The position numbers and the translations under genes are program-made. The notes below the pieces were generated by a model that was given only the letters and a program-made list of their open reading frames with translations, ran no database searches and was not told where the DNA came from. 64,000 nt of DNA from an uncultured Granulosicoccus sp. (GTDB lineage: Bacteria > Pseudomonadota > Gammaproteobacteria > Granulosicoccales > Granulosicoccaceae): the NCBI GenBank assembly GCA_947495035.1, contig CANLXI010000011.1, forward strand, positions 62,001 to 126,000, read 5' to 3'. Of the stretch, positions 27,232-35,253 are shown one piece after another; positions within the stretch are counted from its first letter, which is position 1, and each line of letters begins with the position of its first letter.

Positions 27232-28358
27232 TCGAGCCGGACACCGACTCGCTGAGTATTCAGTGTCTGCAGTCGGCGGAAGCCTTCGAGCAACTGCGGC
27301 TCATCTGGCAAGGCCTGGAGCGACTGGACACGCGCTGTACCCCCTTCAATACCTGGACCTGGAACAGTCTGTGGTGGCAGCACTACGCCAGCCCCCGTGA
27401 CACCCTGGCATTGCTGGTAGTGCGCGAAGGACGCCGGGTGGTTGCCATTGCACCTCTGTATCTGCAAACAGCGCGCATGTGCCGAGTGATTCCAGTCAGG
27501 GTTCTGCGTTTCCTGGGCAGTGGCGGTGATACCTCTCCGGACTACCTTGATATCATTGCCATTCCGGCCAGACGCGATGCTGCAGAGCGGATGATATTGC
27601 AATACCTGCCCCGGATCCCGGGCTGGCAGAAGCTGCTGCTGAGCGATATGGCCGAGAGCTCCTCGCTGGCCAGGCGGGCCGGCGCTCTGGCGGCACAGCT
27701 GCCCGGAGTGGCACTGACGCCGCGATACCATGTGATCCAGAAATCGGCACTGCCGGGAAGCTTCGACGACTATCGAGCACAACTGAGTCGCAAGCGCCGC
27801 AAGCAGATCAACCATCGGCAGAATCGTCTGGATGCAGCAGGGCGATGGGAACTGTCGCTGTGCGCGTCGAAGGAGGATCTGGCCGAAGCCTGCGATGCGC
27901 TGGTTGCACTGCATCGTCTGCGCTGGGAGAGCAAGCAGGAGGCCGGCGGTTTTCGCAGCGCTGCCTACGAGCAGTTTCACCGAGCGATCATTCGTCAGTT
28001 CTTCGCGGACGACGCCCTGTGGCTGGCCACCCTGAAGCTTGATGGAAAGATCATCGGCGTGCAGTACATCTTCGTCTGGCGCGGTGAATTGCTGTTCATG
28101 CAGAGTGGCTATTCGCCCGAGCATGAAAACCTGAGCCCCGGTCATGTGTTGTTCACCTATGTGATTCAGCGGGGTATCGAGCAGGGCATGACAGGACTCG
28201 ACATGCTCAAGGGGCACTATGCCTACAAGTCGGTCTACGCCCGCGACGAGACACGCACGGTGGATGTCGCCTATCTGCGGCCCGGTGTGCGCGCGCTGAT
28301 GGGGGGAGCCAGGGATCAACTGCGCCGTCGCCAGGGACTGACAGCTGTTGGCGCCTGA
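27228..28358 (+). CDS. CelD/FemAB-like GNAT acetyltransferase
   Basis: A 376-residue protein of the double-GNAT type (Acetyltransf_6, CelD/BcsL-like). Seen: the N-terminal TPFNTWTWNSLWWQHYASP, common in this family, FDDYRAQLSRKRRKQINHRQNRL introducing the second GNAT half, then DALWLATLKLDGKIIGVQYIFVW and the terminal DMLKGHYAYKSVYARDETRTV. Members are found in exopolysaccharide and lipid-modification loci and may acylate sugars or lipids. It starts with GTG inside the stop of the JmjC-like gene, implying a joint role. Confidence 0.8.
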   Translation: MIEPDTDSLSIQCLQSAEAFEQLRLIWQGLERLDTRCTPFNTWTWNSLWWQHYASPRDTLALLVVREGRRVVAIAPLYLQTARMCRVIPVRVLRFLGSGGDTSPDYLDIIAIPARRDAAERMILQYLPRIPGWQKLLLSDMAESSSLARRAGALAAQLPGVALTPRYHVIQKSALPGSFDDYRAQLSRKRRKQINHRQNRLDAAGRWELSLCASKEDLAEACDALVALHRLRWESKQEAGGFRSAAYEQFHRAIIRQFFADDALWLATLKLDGKIIGVQYIFVWRGELLFMQSGYSPEHENLSPGHVLFTYVIQRGIEQGMTGLDMLKGHYAYKSVYARDETRTVDVAYLRPGVRALMGGARDQLRRRQGLTAVGA

Positions 28359-28458
28359 TCGCCTGCCAGCGATTGACCTCGTCGAGAATTCTGGTAACCA
28401 TACGAATCATCCGGCGAGAGTCTTCGCATTCGGTCCGCCACTTTCAGGGAACAAACCC

Positions 28459-29232
28459 ATGCTCGAGCGATTTCAGACCCGCGACCGATCCGGTAACCAT
28501 CCCTGGCTGGCCATGATGGTCCTGTTGCCCTGTTTCGTGCTGAGCGCCTGCGGAGACAGTAGCAGCTCGAGCAGTCCGGTCGAGGACGGCGATGAGCAGG
28601 AACAGGAAGACACCGACAATGAAGAAGAGCAGGGGCTCGGGCAGGATGAGATACCGGATGCCGGTGAGATTGGCGAAGTCGGTGAGTTGAGTGGCCCGAC
28701 CCGGGATGTGCCGGCTGATCTGGTTGATCAGGAACGTATCGGCCTGACCATCGACTCGTCCGCACGATGTTCGCTGGTCGGCCAGAGTTTCGACATGGCG
28801 GTGACCCGATCCCTGACGGTTGAGGAACAGGCAGCCGGCGACCTCGACAGCCCTCAGGACGTATCCGCCTATGTCACGTTGACGCAGAGCCTCGGCAATT
28901 CACTGGAACTGCTCTCACGTGGCGATGGTGCCATCCAGCTGCAGCATCGCCAACAGGATGTGGTCGGTCTGACCGCTGAACTGGGCACCGGTTCGGTGAC
29001 AGCCTATCTGGCGGGCTTTGCCCCCGATGCACCGACCAGTGTGGTGCTGCGAAAACCGGTCCCCGGCGGCTGTCTGTATGCCTTGCGCCTGCCGGACTAT
29101 TGTGCAACCGGCATTGCCAAGGCCGGAAACTTCACCATTGGTGTGGGTGACCAGGCGATCAGCGCTCAGGGCTGTGAGTTGAGCAACCCGGCCGCTCATC
29201 CGGTCATCGAGCTGGCAGCACCCGAGCAGTAA
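28459..29232 (+). CDS. Acidic predicted lipoprotein of unknown function
   Basis: 257 residues. The signal peptide MLERFQTRDRSGNHPWLAMMVLLPCFVLSACGDS ends in lipobox LSAC. A serine run and a strongly acidic linker (many Asp/Glu, residues about 37-85) precede a domain with scattered Cys (SSARCSLVGQSF, PGGCLYALRLPDYC, AQGCELSNP), probably disulphide bonded. ATG 28459 follows CAGGGA. I recognise no family. It lies 100 bases after the acetyltransferase and may be separately transcribed. Confidence 0.65.
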   Translation: MLERFQTRDRSGNHPWLAMMVLLPCFVLSACGDSSSSSSPVEDGDEQEQEDTDNEEEQGLGQDEIPDAGEIGEVGELSGPTRDVPADLVDQERIGLTIDSSARCSLVGQSFDMAVTRSLTVEEQAAGDLDSPQDVSAYVTLTQSLGNSLELLSRGDGAIQLQHRQQDVVGLTAELGTGSVTAYLAGFAPDAPTSVVLRKPVPGGCLYALRLPDYCATGIAKAGNFTIGVGDQAISAQGCELSNPAAHPVIELAAPEQ

Positions 29233-29454
29233 GCAAGAGTGCACACGTCGGACGTGTCGAGCGAGTGGTACCCGGGCAGCAAGTAATATTGGAGCCGGCA
29301 GACGTGTCGAGAGGGCGATAGTGGCTATCGGTTCAAAGAACCGTGTGCCGGTTGCAACTCTGGCACATATGTGTGATCTGCGCAGCATTTGAAAAAAAAC
29401 CGGATGGATAAACTGGCCACCGATTAAAGACATGTACACGGTGGAAGTTTCCGG

Positions 29455-29883
29455 ATGCCAGATTCAAGCACGGACAAGACATACATTGACCTCGAGGCGT
29501 TGTTCAAGCGCGCTGACGACGTGGTTGCCACATCGGTCATCGGCCGCCCACGACGAGGCTCCGGATACATTCCCAAGGTGGATGCCAAGATACGTCTCAA
29601 TGCCGAGGTGATGGCATGGCTGAAGGACATGGGACCTCGTCATTACAGTCGCATCAATGGTCTGCTGACAGCCTTGATGGAAATCGACAAGGGCAGCAGA
29701 GTCGAGGCAACCACAGGCAGCAGTACTGCCGAGACCACCGGCATCAAGCAGGATGATCCGGCAGTCGACGCCGTGGACGATGCTGACACGGGGTCGAGTC
29801 CCGAGGCAGCGACTGACGGCGAGGGCGACGGGGCATCCGGGCCGGAGACGAGAATCGAGCTTGCCGGTACGGGTCAGGGCTGA
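29455..29883 (+). CDS. BrnA-antitoxin-like ribbon-helix-helix protein without BrnT
   Basis: 142 residues. Residues 46-77 (KIRLNAEVMAWLKDMGPRHY then SRINGLLTALME) match the ribbon-helix-helix C-terminal part of BrnA antitoxins: a beta strand with RL, a helix ending in G, and a second helix RIN-x-x-L. A long acidic, low-complexity tail rich in Asp, Thr and Ser (about 80-142) is not a feature of BrnA. No BrnT-like toxin frame of about 90 residues is present on either side. Likely a DNA-binding regulator; the target is unknown. Confidence 0.55.
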   Translation: MPDSSTDKTYIDLEALFKRADDVVATSVIGRPRRGSGYIPKVDAKIRLNAEVMAWLKDMGPRHYSRINGLLTALMEIDKGSRVEATTGSSTAETTGIKQDDPAVDAVDDADTGSSPEAATDGEGDGASGPETRIELAGTGQG

Positions 29884-30091
29884 GGCAGGTCGATTTTTCT
29901 GGCGCTGTGTGGCCCTGTATGCGGCCTTTGCAACGGTGGCAGCGGTAGACAGAGCACAGTGGTAGTATCCGGCCAGGCTGGACACGATTCTGCACGGGTG
30001 CCTGACGACTGCGGGTGCGTGGCAGGAAAACGGTCAGCCTCTGCCTGTCGCTTTTCGTCTGTCAATGCCTGCTCACTGTTGAACTCCCCGC

Positions 30092-31360
30092 ATGATCGAT
30101 ACCTGGTACAGCCGTAGCCTGCCGGAACAGTCCGTTCATGTCATGGCTGAAGACACGGGTACGGATGTCTGCATCATTGGCGCAGGGCTGGCCGGACTGA
30201 GCACGGCACTGGAACTGTTGCGTGCCGGAAGGCAGGTCGTCGTGCTGGAAGCCGAACGTATCGCCTGGGGAGCATCCGGGCGCAACGGCGGTTTTGTATC
30301 CCCTGGATATGCACAGGGTTACCAGGCCATTGAAGCTCGAGTCGGTGCCGCCGAAGCGCGGATTCTGCACGGTTTGTCGATCGAGGGCATGCGGCTGGTT
30401 GCCGCCAACATTCGACAGCTGGGCATCGAGTCGGCAGCGCCGGTCAATGGCATCATCAGCGCCTGTCGTTATCCAGCCGCTGCACAGCTCCGCGCAAGGC
30501 GTGACTGGTATGCCGAGCAATTCGACTATGCGGTCGATTATCTGGATCGCGACGCATTGAGCGAATGCCTGCAATCAGGGCGCTATCACGATGCGCTGCA
30601 TGATCGCAATGCCTTTCATTTCAATCCGCTGGCCTATGCGCGTGGCCTGGTCGATGCCGCGCGTCAGCTGGGCGGCCATGTCTACGAAGAAACCATCGTG
30701 GAGTCCATCAAGGGCGTGCGCGGCAACTGGCAGATCGTCACGCCTCGTGGAACAGTCAATGCACACGATGTGGTGGTTGCCACGGGCGGCTATACCGGCA
30801 GGTTGCTGCCGGTGCTGCATCGCAGTTTTCTGCCCATTGCCACGTACGTCATGCTCACCGAGGCCAATCCGGAGCTGCTGGCCAGTGCCCTGCAGACTCG
30901 CTCTGCCATTCTGGATGACCGGCGTGCCTCGGACTATTATCGCCTTGTGGACGATGGCAGGCGCTTGCTATGGGGAGGCAGGATCACGACGCGCACCAGC
31001 GAACCGCGTGCCCTGTCGCGACTGCTGCACCAGAGCATGGTTGCCACCTACCCGCAACTGAGGGAACTCCAGGTGGATATGGCCTGGTCGGGTCTCATGA
31101 GCTATGCGCGGCATCGCATGCCGCAGATCGGTCAGCTGTTGTCAGGCTTGTGGTATTGCACCGCCTTTGGAGGGCATGGCATGGCCACGACGGCAATCGG
31201 TGGCAAGGTCGTGGCTGAAGCCATTTTGCAAGAGAGTGACCGTTACCGACATTTTGCGCCGTTCGGACTCGAATACACCGGTGGTGTGGTGGGGCGGGCG
31301 GCAGTACAGGCGACCTACTGGCAATACCAGCTCATGGACGCCTGGCGCGAGCGCCGATGA
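30092..31360 (+). CDS. FAD-dependent amine oxidase (DAO/PuuB-like)
   Basis: 422 residues. The N-terminal dinucleotide fold is CIIGAGLAGLSTALELLRAG (GxGxxG 30-35) with the acidic end VLEAE, followed by WGASGRNGGFVSPGYAQG, characteristic of gamma-glutamylputrescine oxidase and related D-amino-acid-oxidase-fold enzymes. The C terminus has the second FAD motif (WYCTAFGGHGMATTAIGGKVVAEAI). It probably oxidises a substituted amine, releasing an aldehyde, ammonia and H2O2. No puuA, puuC or puuD gene is adjacent, so the substrate is uncertain. Confidence 0.85.
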   Translation: MIDTWYSRSLPEQSVHVMAEDTGTDVCIIGAGLAGLSTALELLRAGRQVVVLEAERIAWGASGRNGGFVSPGYAQGYQAIEARVGAAEARILHGLSIEGMRLVAANIRQLGIESAAPVNGIISACRYPAAAQLRARRDWYAEQFDYAVDYLDRDALSECLQSGRYHDALHDRNAFHFNPLAYARGLVDAARQLGGHVYEETIVESIKGVRGNWQIVTPRGTVNAHDVVVATGGYTGRLLPVLHRSFLPIATYVMLTEANPELLASALQTRSAILDDRRASDYYRLVDDGRRLLWGGRITTRTSEPRALSRLLHQSMVATYPQLRELQVDMAWSGLMSYARHRMPQIGQLLSGLWYCTAFGGHGMATTAIGGKVVAEAILQESDRYRHFAPFGLEYTGGVVGRAAVQATYWQYQLMDAWRERR

Positions 31361-31460
31361 ACGGCGATCCGGCGGTGCTCTTCAGGTAATTGTGGCGTTG
31401 TCACAGCAGGCAGTCCCGGTGTAGATTCGAACGAATATCATCACGCTGACAGGATTTCAG

Positions 31461-33218
31461 ATGAGTATTCCCTTCATGCGCTCTGCAGCTTGTGAGTGGC
31501 ACAAATACCCTTGCAGCCTCACCGGCGTATTGGTGGGCCTGTCACTGTCATGCACCAGCGGTATTGCCCAGGTCGCACCGACGATGGAAGGCCAGACCAT
31601 CATGATGCCCGGCGATGGCTGGTATCAGGTACAGAGCCGCTCGGACTACCGAGAGATCTGTGCGGGAGTCAGTTCCTGCGAGGTGCCGATGGGGCGATAT
31701 ATCGTCATCAACCACACCACGGGTGAGCGATTCGAGGATATCCGAGTCGAGCTGGGTCCGGTCGAGGAAGAACAGATCGTCATCACTGCCAATGGCGTCA
31801 GCTGGCCGGACGATGGCTGGTACCAGGTGCAACGGGCCGGCACCTATGAATCGCTTTGCCAGGGTGGGCGCAGCTGTTCGCTGGCTCCCGGCGAATACAT
31901 TGTCATCAACCACACGAGTGGTCGGCGCTGGGAAAACATCGTTGTTCCCGGCGATGACGGATCCAGCCTGCAGGCCATCGATCTGCGCCATGCGCGCTAC
32001 TCATCCTCCGCCATCGAACTCTTCTGGGCACGCCAGGCCGGTGCGCAGTCGCCCATCGAATACACGGTGTTTCAGGATGGTGTGGTGATAGGCAGCACCC
32101 GAGGCACCAGTTTCTTCATCGAGGGGTTGGCCGCTGATCAGGCCTACGAATTCGACATCAGACCATTTGACCTGTCCGAGGGAGTCTCGATCACCGTGCC
32201 GGCATCCACGGATGCTTCCGCTTCGGAACGCCAGCTCAGGCTGGACAATGCTCAGGAACTGCTGGCCAGCCTGGTTGATGTCATCAATGAAGAGGCCATC
32301 GACGGCATGTACGACAGCGCGGCGGAGGATCTGAACTTTCAGAACAAGGCCTTCTTCATCAGCAATACCATCGACGACATCGTCCTGCTGGAAGGTGGCG
32401 AACAGAACCCTCCCTGGCCGGTGGAAAACGTGTATGGCGAAGAGGACTACCATGACGGAATTCGCTATGCGACCTATACCTGTGCTGCCGGTGGCAGCGT
32501 CACGGTGTACCAGGCCTATTCCATCAATTCTTCCGATGCAGTGTTCGACCGCTGCGTGGCAGGCAACAACACCTACAGCGGTACCAGCGGCATTCGCAAT
32601 CTGGTGCGCGGCAGCATTGTCCGTTACCCGGCCTATGATTTCTCGGTGACCGACAGCAACGGCAATACACAGACGCTCAGTGGTGGCTATGCCTATGGCA
32701 ATACCTCCTTCGTGGCAACCAATATCGAATCCGGCTGGGACTCGGCAGAGTATGCAGGCCCGGTGGAGGGAGGGCAGTTGCAGGTCCGTGATTACTCCAT
32801 GACTCGCAGGCAGATCGACAACAATTCGGGCATTGGCAGTGTGACCTTGCCCGGTGACGATGGTCAGCCGATTCGGGTACTGGAGTACCGTGTCGAGAAC
32901 ACGGTGCAGGGTTCCTTTGCGGTCAGCGCTCCCTGGACGGGGGGCAAGACCTTGCAAGTCGTTGTCGATCTCGGCTTCGAGGACGATGTCCTGATCGCCA
33001 GCGATCCTGAAACCGGAGAATCCGTGCCCTATTCAAGGGCAGACCCCGAGGAGAGTTTTTTCTGGCAACAGGGCACTATCGAGATTCGGGCCGATGATGG
33101 CAGTCGGCTGTATGTCACCCCTGTGGAAGGCGAACGCGATACCTTCATGATCGAGTCCGATGATGGTGGCACACTGGGGCCACTGTTGTGGAATGAGGGG
33201 TACGCGGTTCAACCCTGA
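31461..33218 (+). CDS. Secreted protein with tandem DGWYQVQ repeats and a fibronectin-like domain
   Basis: 585 residues. A hydrophobic stretch (18-36, ending SGIAQ) is the likely signal peptide. Two copies of a 45-residue module follow, at about 52-96 and 118-161, each with DGWYQVQ, a Cys-x5-Cys pair (67/73 and 133/139) and YIVINHT-[TS]-G-x-R-[FW]-E-[DN]-I. A fibronectin-III-like segment (about 172-255, SSAIELFWARQAGAQSPIEYTVFQDG) comes next, then about 320 residues with no recognised domain and repeated mentions of G-Y-A-Y-G-N and T-V-Q-G-S-F strands. Probably extracellular or surface associated. Confidence 0.65.
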   Translation: MSIPFMRSAACEWHKYPCSLTGVLVGLSLSCTSGIAQVAPTMEGQTIMMPGDGWYQVQSRSDYREICAGVSSCEVPMGRYIVINHTTGERFEDIRVELGPVEEEQIVITANGVSWPDDGWYQVQRAGTYESLCQGGRSCSLAPGEYIVINHTSGRRWENIVVPGDDGSSLQAIDLRHARYSSSAIELFWARQAGAQSPIEYTVFQDGVVIGSTRGTSFFIEGLAADQAYEFDIRPFDLSEGVSITVPASTDASASERQLRLDNAQELLASLVDVINEEAIDGMYDSAAEDLNFQNKAFFISNTIDDIVLLEGGEQNPPWPVENVYGEEDYHDGIRYATYTCAAGGSVTVYQAYSINSSDAVFDRCVAGNNTYSGTSGIRNLVRGSIVRYPAYDFSVTDSNGNTQTLSGGYAYGNTSFVATNIESGWDSAEYAGPVEGGQLQVRDYSMTRRQIDNNSGIGSVTLPGDDGQPIRVLEYRVENTVQGSFAVSAPWTGGKTLQVVVDLGFEDDVLIASDPETGESVPYSRADPEESFFWQQGTIEIRADDGSRLYVTPVEGERDTFMIESDDGGTLGPLLWNEGYAVQP

Positions 33219-33329
33219 ACGCCAGGGCGGGGTTGCACCAGCTCCCGGGAAGAAGCCGCCATGTCCCGCCCGGGCTGCGTACCGGGCAGGGCATGACGGC
33301 CACTTGTCAGCAAGCGCGCACAGCACCGA

Positions 33330-33364
33330 CGAGACGTGCCGAGATGTCTCGAGACGTGCCGAGA
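33330..33364. repeat. Tandem copies of CGAGACGTGCCGAGA with a central palindrome
   Basis: CGAGACGTGCCGAGA occurs at 33330-33344 and 33350-33364, period 20. The junction contains the perfect palindrome GTCTCGAGAC. It lies between the secreted-protein stop and the SDR stop (converging), ending 4 bases before the latter. Related GACGTGTCG copies occur at 29251, 29301 and, inverted, at 53810. Confidence 0.6.
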
Positions 33365-33368
33365 CTTT

Positions 33369-34148
33369 CTAGCGGTACACCAGGCCGCCATCGATGATCA
33401 CACACTGACCAGTCATGTAATCGCTGTCCGGTCCCGCCAGATAGGACACGAGCTGTGCAACATCCACGGGAGTCTGGGCTCTCCCCAAAGCAATCGAACC
33501 GACAAACTGATCGAAGGTTTCGCCCTTCCTTGCGCCGGTGATTTCGGCAAAGCGTTCATCGATTTCCACCCACATGTCGGTGCCCACCACGCCGGGGCAA
33601 TAGGCATTGACGGTAATGCCGTCGTTGGCAAATTCCTTGGCCGCAACCTGTGTCAGAGCGCGGAGGGCGAACTTGCTCGAACAGTAAGCGCCCAGCATGG
33701 CATAGCCTTCATGTGCTGCAATCGAGGCGGCGGAGATGATCTTGCCCCGGGTACCGTTGGCCTTGAAGCGGGCGGCCGCCAGCTGGATGCCCCACAACAC
33801 GCCCTTGACGTTGATCGCATGAATCCTGTCCATGTCGGCTTCGGTAATTTCCGCAATGGGCTTGACTTGCGCGATGCCGGCATTGTTGATCATGATATCG
33901 AAGCCACCAAGCTCCGACTCGGTGTGATCGATGGCAGCCGATTGGGCCTCTCGATTGGCCACATCAGCCACGAACGTCGTGACCCTGGTGCCGGCTTCGG
34001 CAACCTCGGCAGCGGCCTTGTCCAGCTTCCCCTGATCAAGGTCGACCAGTGCAATTGCAGCTCCATCGGCCGCCAGTCTCTTTGCGATTCCCAGACCGAT
34101 GCCTTGCGCCCCACCGGTGACCAGTGCAACTTTCCCTTCTATTCCCAT
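33369..34148 (-). CDS. Short-chain dehydrogenase, acetoin/2,3-butanediol dehydrogenase type
   Basis: A 259-residue NAD(P)-dependent SDR. Nucleotide motif GGAQGIGLGIAKRL, NNAGIAQVKPI, the catalytic Ser in IISAASIAAHEG, the YCSSKFALR Tyr-x3-Lys (YxxxK), and NAYCPGVVGTDMWVEID, which closely resembles the CPGIVKTPMW segment of meso-butanediol dehydrogenases/acetoin reductases. Ends MTGQCVIIDGGLVYR. ATG 34148 follows GAGAGGA. Other SDR substrates such as 3-hydroxybutyrate cannot be excluded. A TetR gene lies upstream on the same strand. Confidence 0.85.
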   Translation of the reverse strand: MGIEGKVALVTGGAQGIGLGIAKRLAADGAAIALVDLDQGKLDKAAAEVAEAGTRVTTFVADVANREAQSAAIDHTESELGGFDIMINNAGIAQVKPIAEITEADMDRIHAINVKGVLWGIQLAAARFKANGTRGKIISAASIAAHEGYAMLGAYCSSKFALRALTQVAAKEFANDGITVNAYCPGVVGTDMWVEIDERFAEITGARKGETFDQFVGSIALGRAQTPVDVAQLVSYLAGPDSDYMTGQCVIIDGGLVYR

Positions 34149-34316
34149 GACGTCTGTGTTCCTCTCGTTCCGTGGTTTGTCAGTCAACTGTCGAGCTCTG
34201 CAACAGCGCTCTGGTGTCAAGCTGACCGAAGCTGCAGTTGAGCATGTTGACGAGGGAGAATGAACGATGGGGTCAGCCCATGCGAGGCAGGCAAAAGTGA
34301 CGGTGTCGGTGCAGGT

Positions 34317-34361
34317 GTTGCATTTGCCACACATTGCAACGCCTTGCAGGGTATTGCAACG
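34317..34361. promoter_or_regulatory. Helically phased TTGCA repeats
   Basis: TTGCA occurs at 34318, 34334, 34344 and 34354 (spacings 16, 10, 10 bases), including two ATTGCAACG copies 20 bases apart (34333 and 34353) and the inverted pair GTTGCA/TGCAAC at 34317-34340. The cluster lies about 170-210 bases upstream of the SDR start and just beyond the tetR stop. A cooperative activator or repressor site is plausible; not tested. Confidence 0.35.
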
Positions 34362-34409
34362 GTTGGAGCGGGCCGGAGACAAGTCGGTGTCCGAGCCAGA
34401 TGTCCGGCA

Positions 34410-35033
34410 TCAGGTCGAAGGCAGCCGAAACGCCGGTCGCATGGCATCGATCATGCGCGTTGCCAATGCCAGCTTGTGCTGTCTGGACTGACCACGACCA
34501 ACCGGCCCATCGACGAACAGGTTCGCCAGCCCATGAACGGATGACCAGGCCAGCAGCTCTTCGTCGCTGAGCTGCTCGGGGTCAGTGTCGTGAATCGAAT
34601 CGGCAAAGCCGCCTTTCAGGTTGGCGCTGAGCTGCTCGGCGGCTGCCACATAGGCATCATCACTCGAGTAGATGGTTTCCTCGTTCCACATGGCACGGAA
34701 AAAGGCCGGCTTGTCGATGGCAAAGGCGATATAGGCAAGCCCGACGGCGAGCAGAGCGTCCTTTTCTTCCCGGTGCGCGTCTGCATTCGCTGCAGAGAGC
34801 GTATCGGAGAGCTGCAACAAGGCACGGGTGGCAAAGGCGGTCAGCAGATCCCGCTTGTCGCTGTAATGACGGAAGGCTGAGGAAGGCGATACCCCCAGGC
34901 GCTTGGCGCAGGCTCGCAGGCTGACCGCCTCCAGCCCGAATTGCGTGGCGAGCTCATCCACGGCATCCAGCAGCGATTCGGCCAGGTTGCCGTGATGGTA
35001 GCTCCCCTTGTCTTTTTTCATCGGAAGTTTCAT
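34410..35033 (-). CDS. TetR-family repressor
   Basis: About 207 residues. SYHHGNLAESLLDAVDELATQFG and VSLRACAKRLGVSPSSAFRHYSDKRDLL form the TetR helix-turn-helix region. The C-terminal half (AFFRAMWNEETI, WSSVHGLANLFVDGP) has the WHG-type ligand-binding pattern. In-frame ATGs at 35054, 35033 and 35021 are possible; 35033 is preferred because a predicted transcription start near 35057 would leave no leader for the first. Two similar dyads in the 35056-35134 promoter region suggest autorepression and control of the divergent DUF2852 gene. Confidence 0.88.
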   Translation of the reverse strand: MKLPMKKDKGSYHHGNLAESLLDAVDELATQFGLEAVSLRACAKRLGVSPSSAFRHYSDKRDLLTAFATRALLQLSDTLSAANADAHREEKDALLAVGLAYIAFAIDKPAFFRAMWNEETIYSSDDAYVAAAEQLSANLKGGFADSIHDTDPEQLSDEELLAWSSVHGLANLFVDGPVGRGQSRQHKLALATRMIDAMRPAFRLPST

Positions 35034-35055
35034 GGAATCGATTCTACTCGCCAAT

Positions 35056-35070
35056 GTGATCAGTGTTAAC
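35056..35070. promoter_or_regulatory. Candidate TetR operator, tetR-proximal
   Basis: GTGATCAGTGTTAAC: two 7-base half-sites around one base, 5 of 7 positions symmetric, and sharing 13 of 15 bases with the second site at 35120. It overlaps a possible -10 (GTTAAC read leftwards) for tetR, 17 bases from TTTCAA at 35088-35093. Confidence 0.5.
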
Positions 35071-35087
35071 TTTTTTTTCGAAAACGC

Positions 35088-35117
35088 TTGAAATTCGGAT
35101 TCATCTTCCGCTACTAT
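35088..35117 (+). promoter_or_regulatory. Sigma-70-like promoter of the DUF2852 gene
   Basis: TTGAAA (35088-35093) and TACTAT (35112-35117) are separated by 18 bases. Transcription would start near 35124, inside the operator-like dyad at 35120-35134, which is the classical position for a repressor. Confidence 0.5.
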
Positions 35118-35119
35118 AT

Positions 35120-35134
35120 GTGAACAGTGTTTAC
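35120..35134. promoter_or_regulatory. Candidate TetR operator, overlapping the divergent start site
   Basis: GTGAACAGTGTTTAC, half-sites GTGAACA and TGTTTAC symmetric at 6 of 7 positions around a central G. It lies 3 bases after the predicted -10, with its centre 64 bases from the tetR-proximal copy. Confidence 0.55.
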
Positions 35135-35253
35135 ATGCAGCGGCTGAGGAAGCGGGTCGTTGTCGAAGTTGATGAGATAAAATGCATTGATTTCGAAGAG
35201 TGCTGTTGCATTACCCACGCTTCTCGACATCGACAAGCCAAGAGGTATCAATC

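Noticed and set aside
31425-31440. tRNA-like TTCGAA loop (ATTCGAACGAAT)
   Set aside because: It is a short palindrome without acceptor, D or anticodon arms.
34200-34230. TTGACA (minus strand 34220-34215) as -35 of the SDR gene
   Set aside because: No TA-rich hexamer at 16-18 bases downstream; not counted as a promoter.
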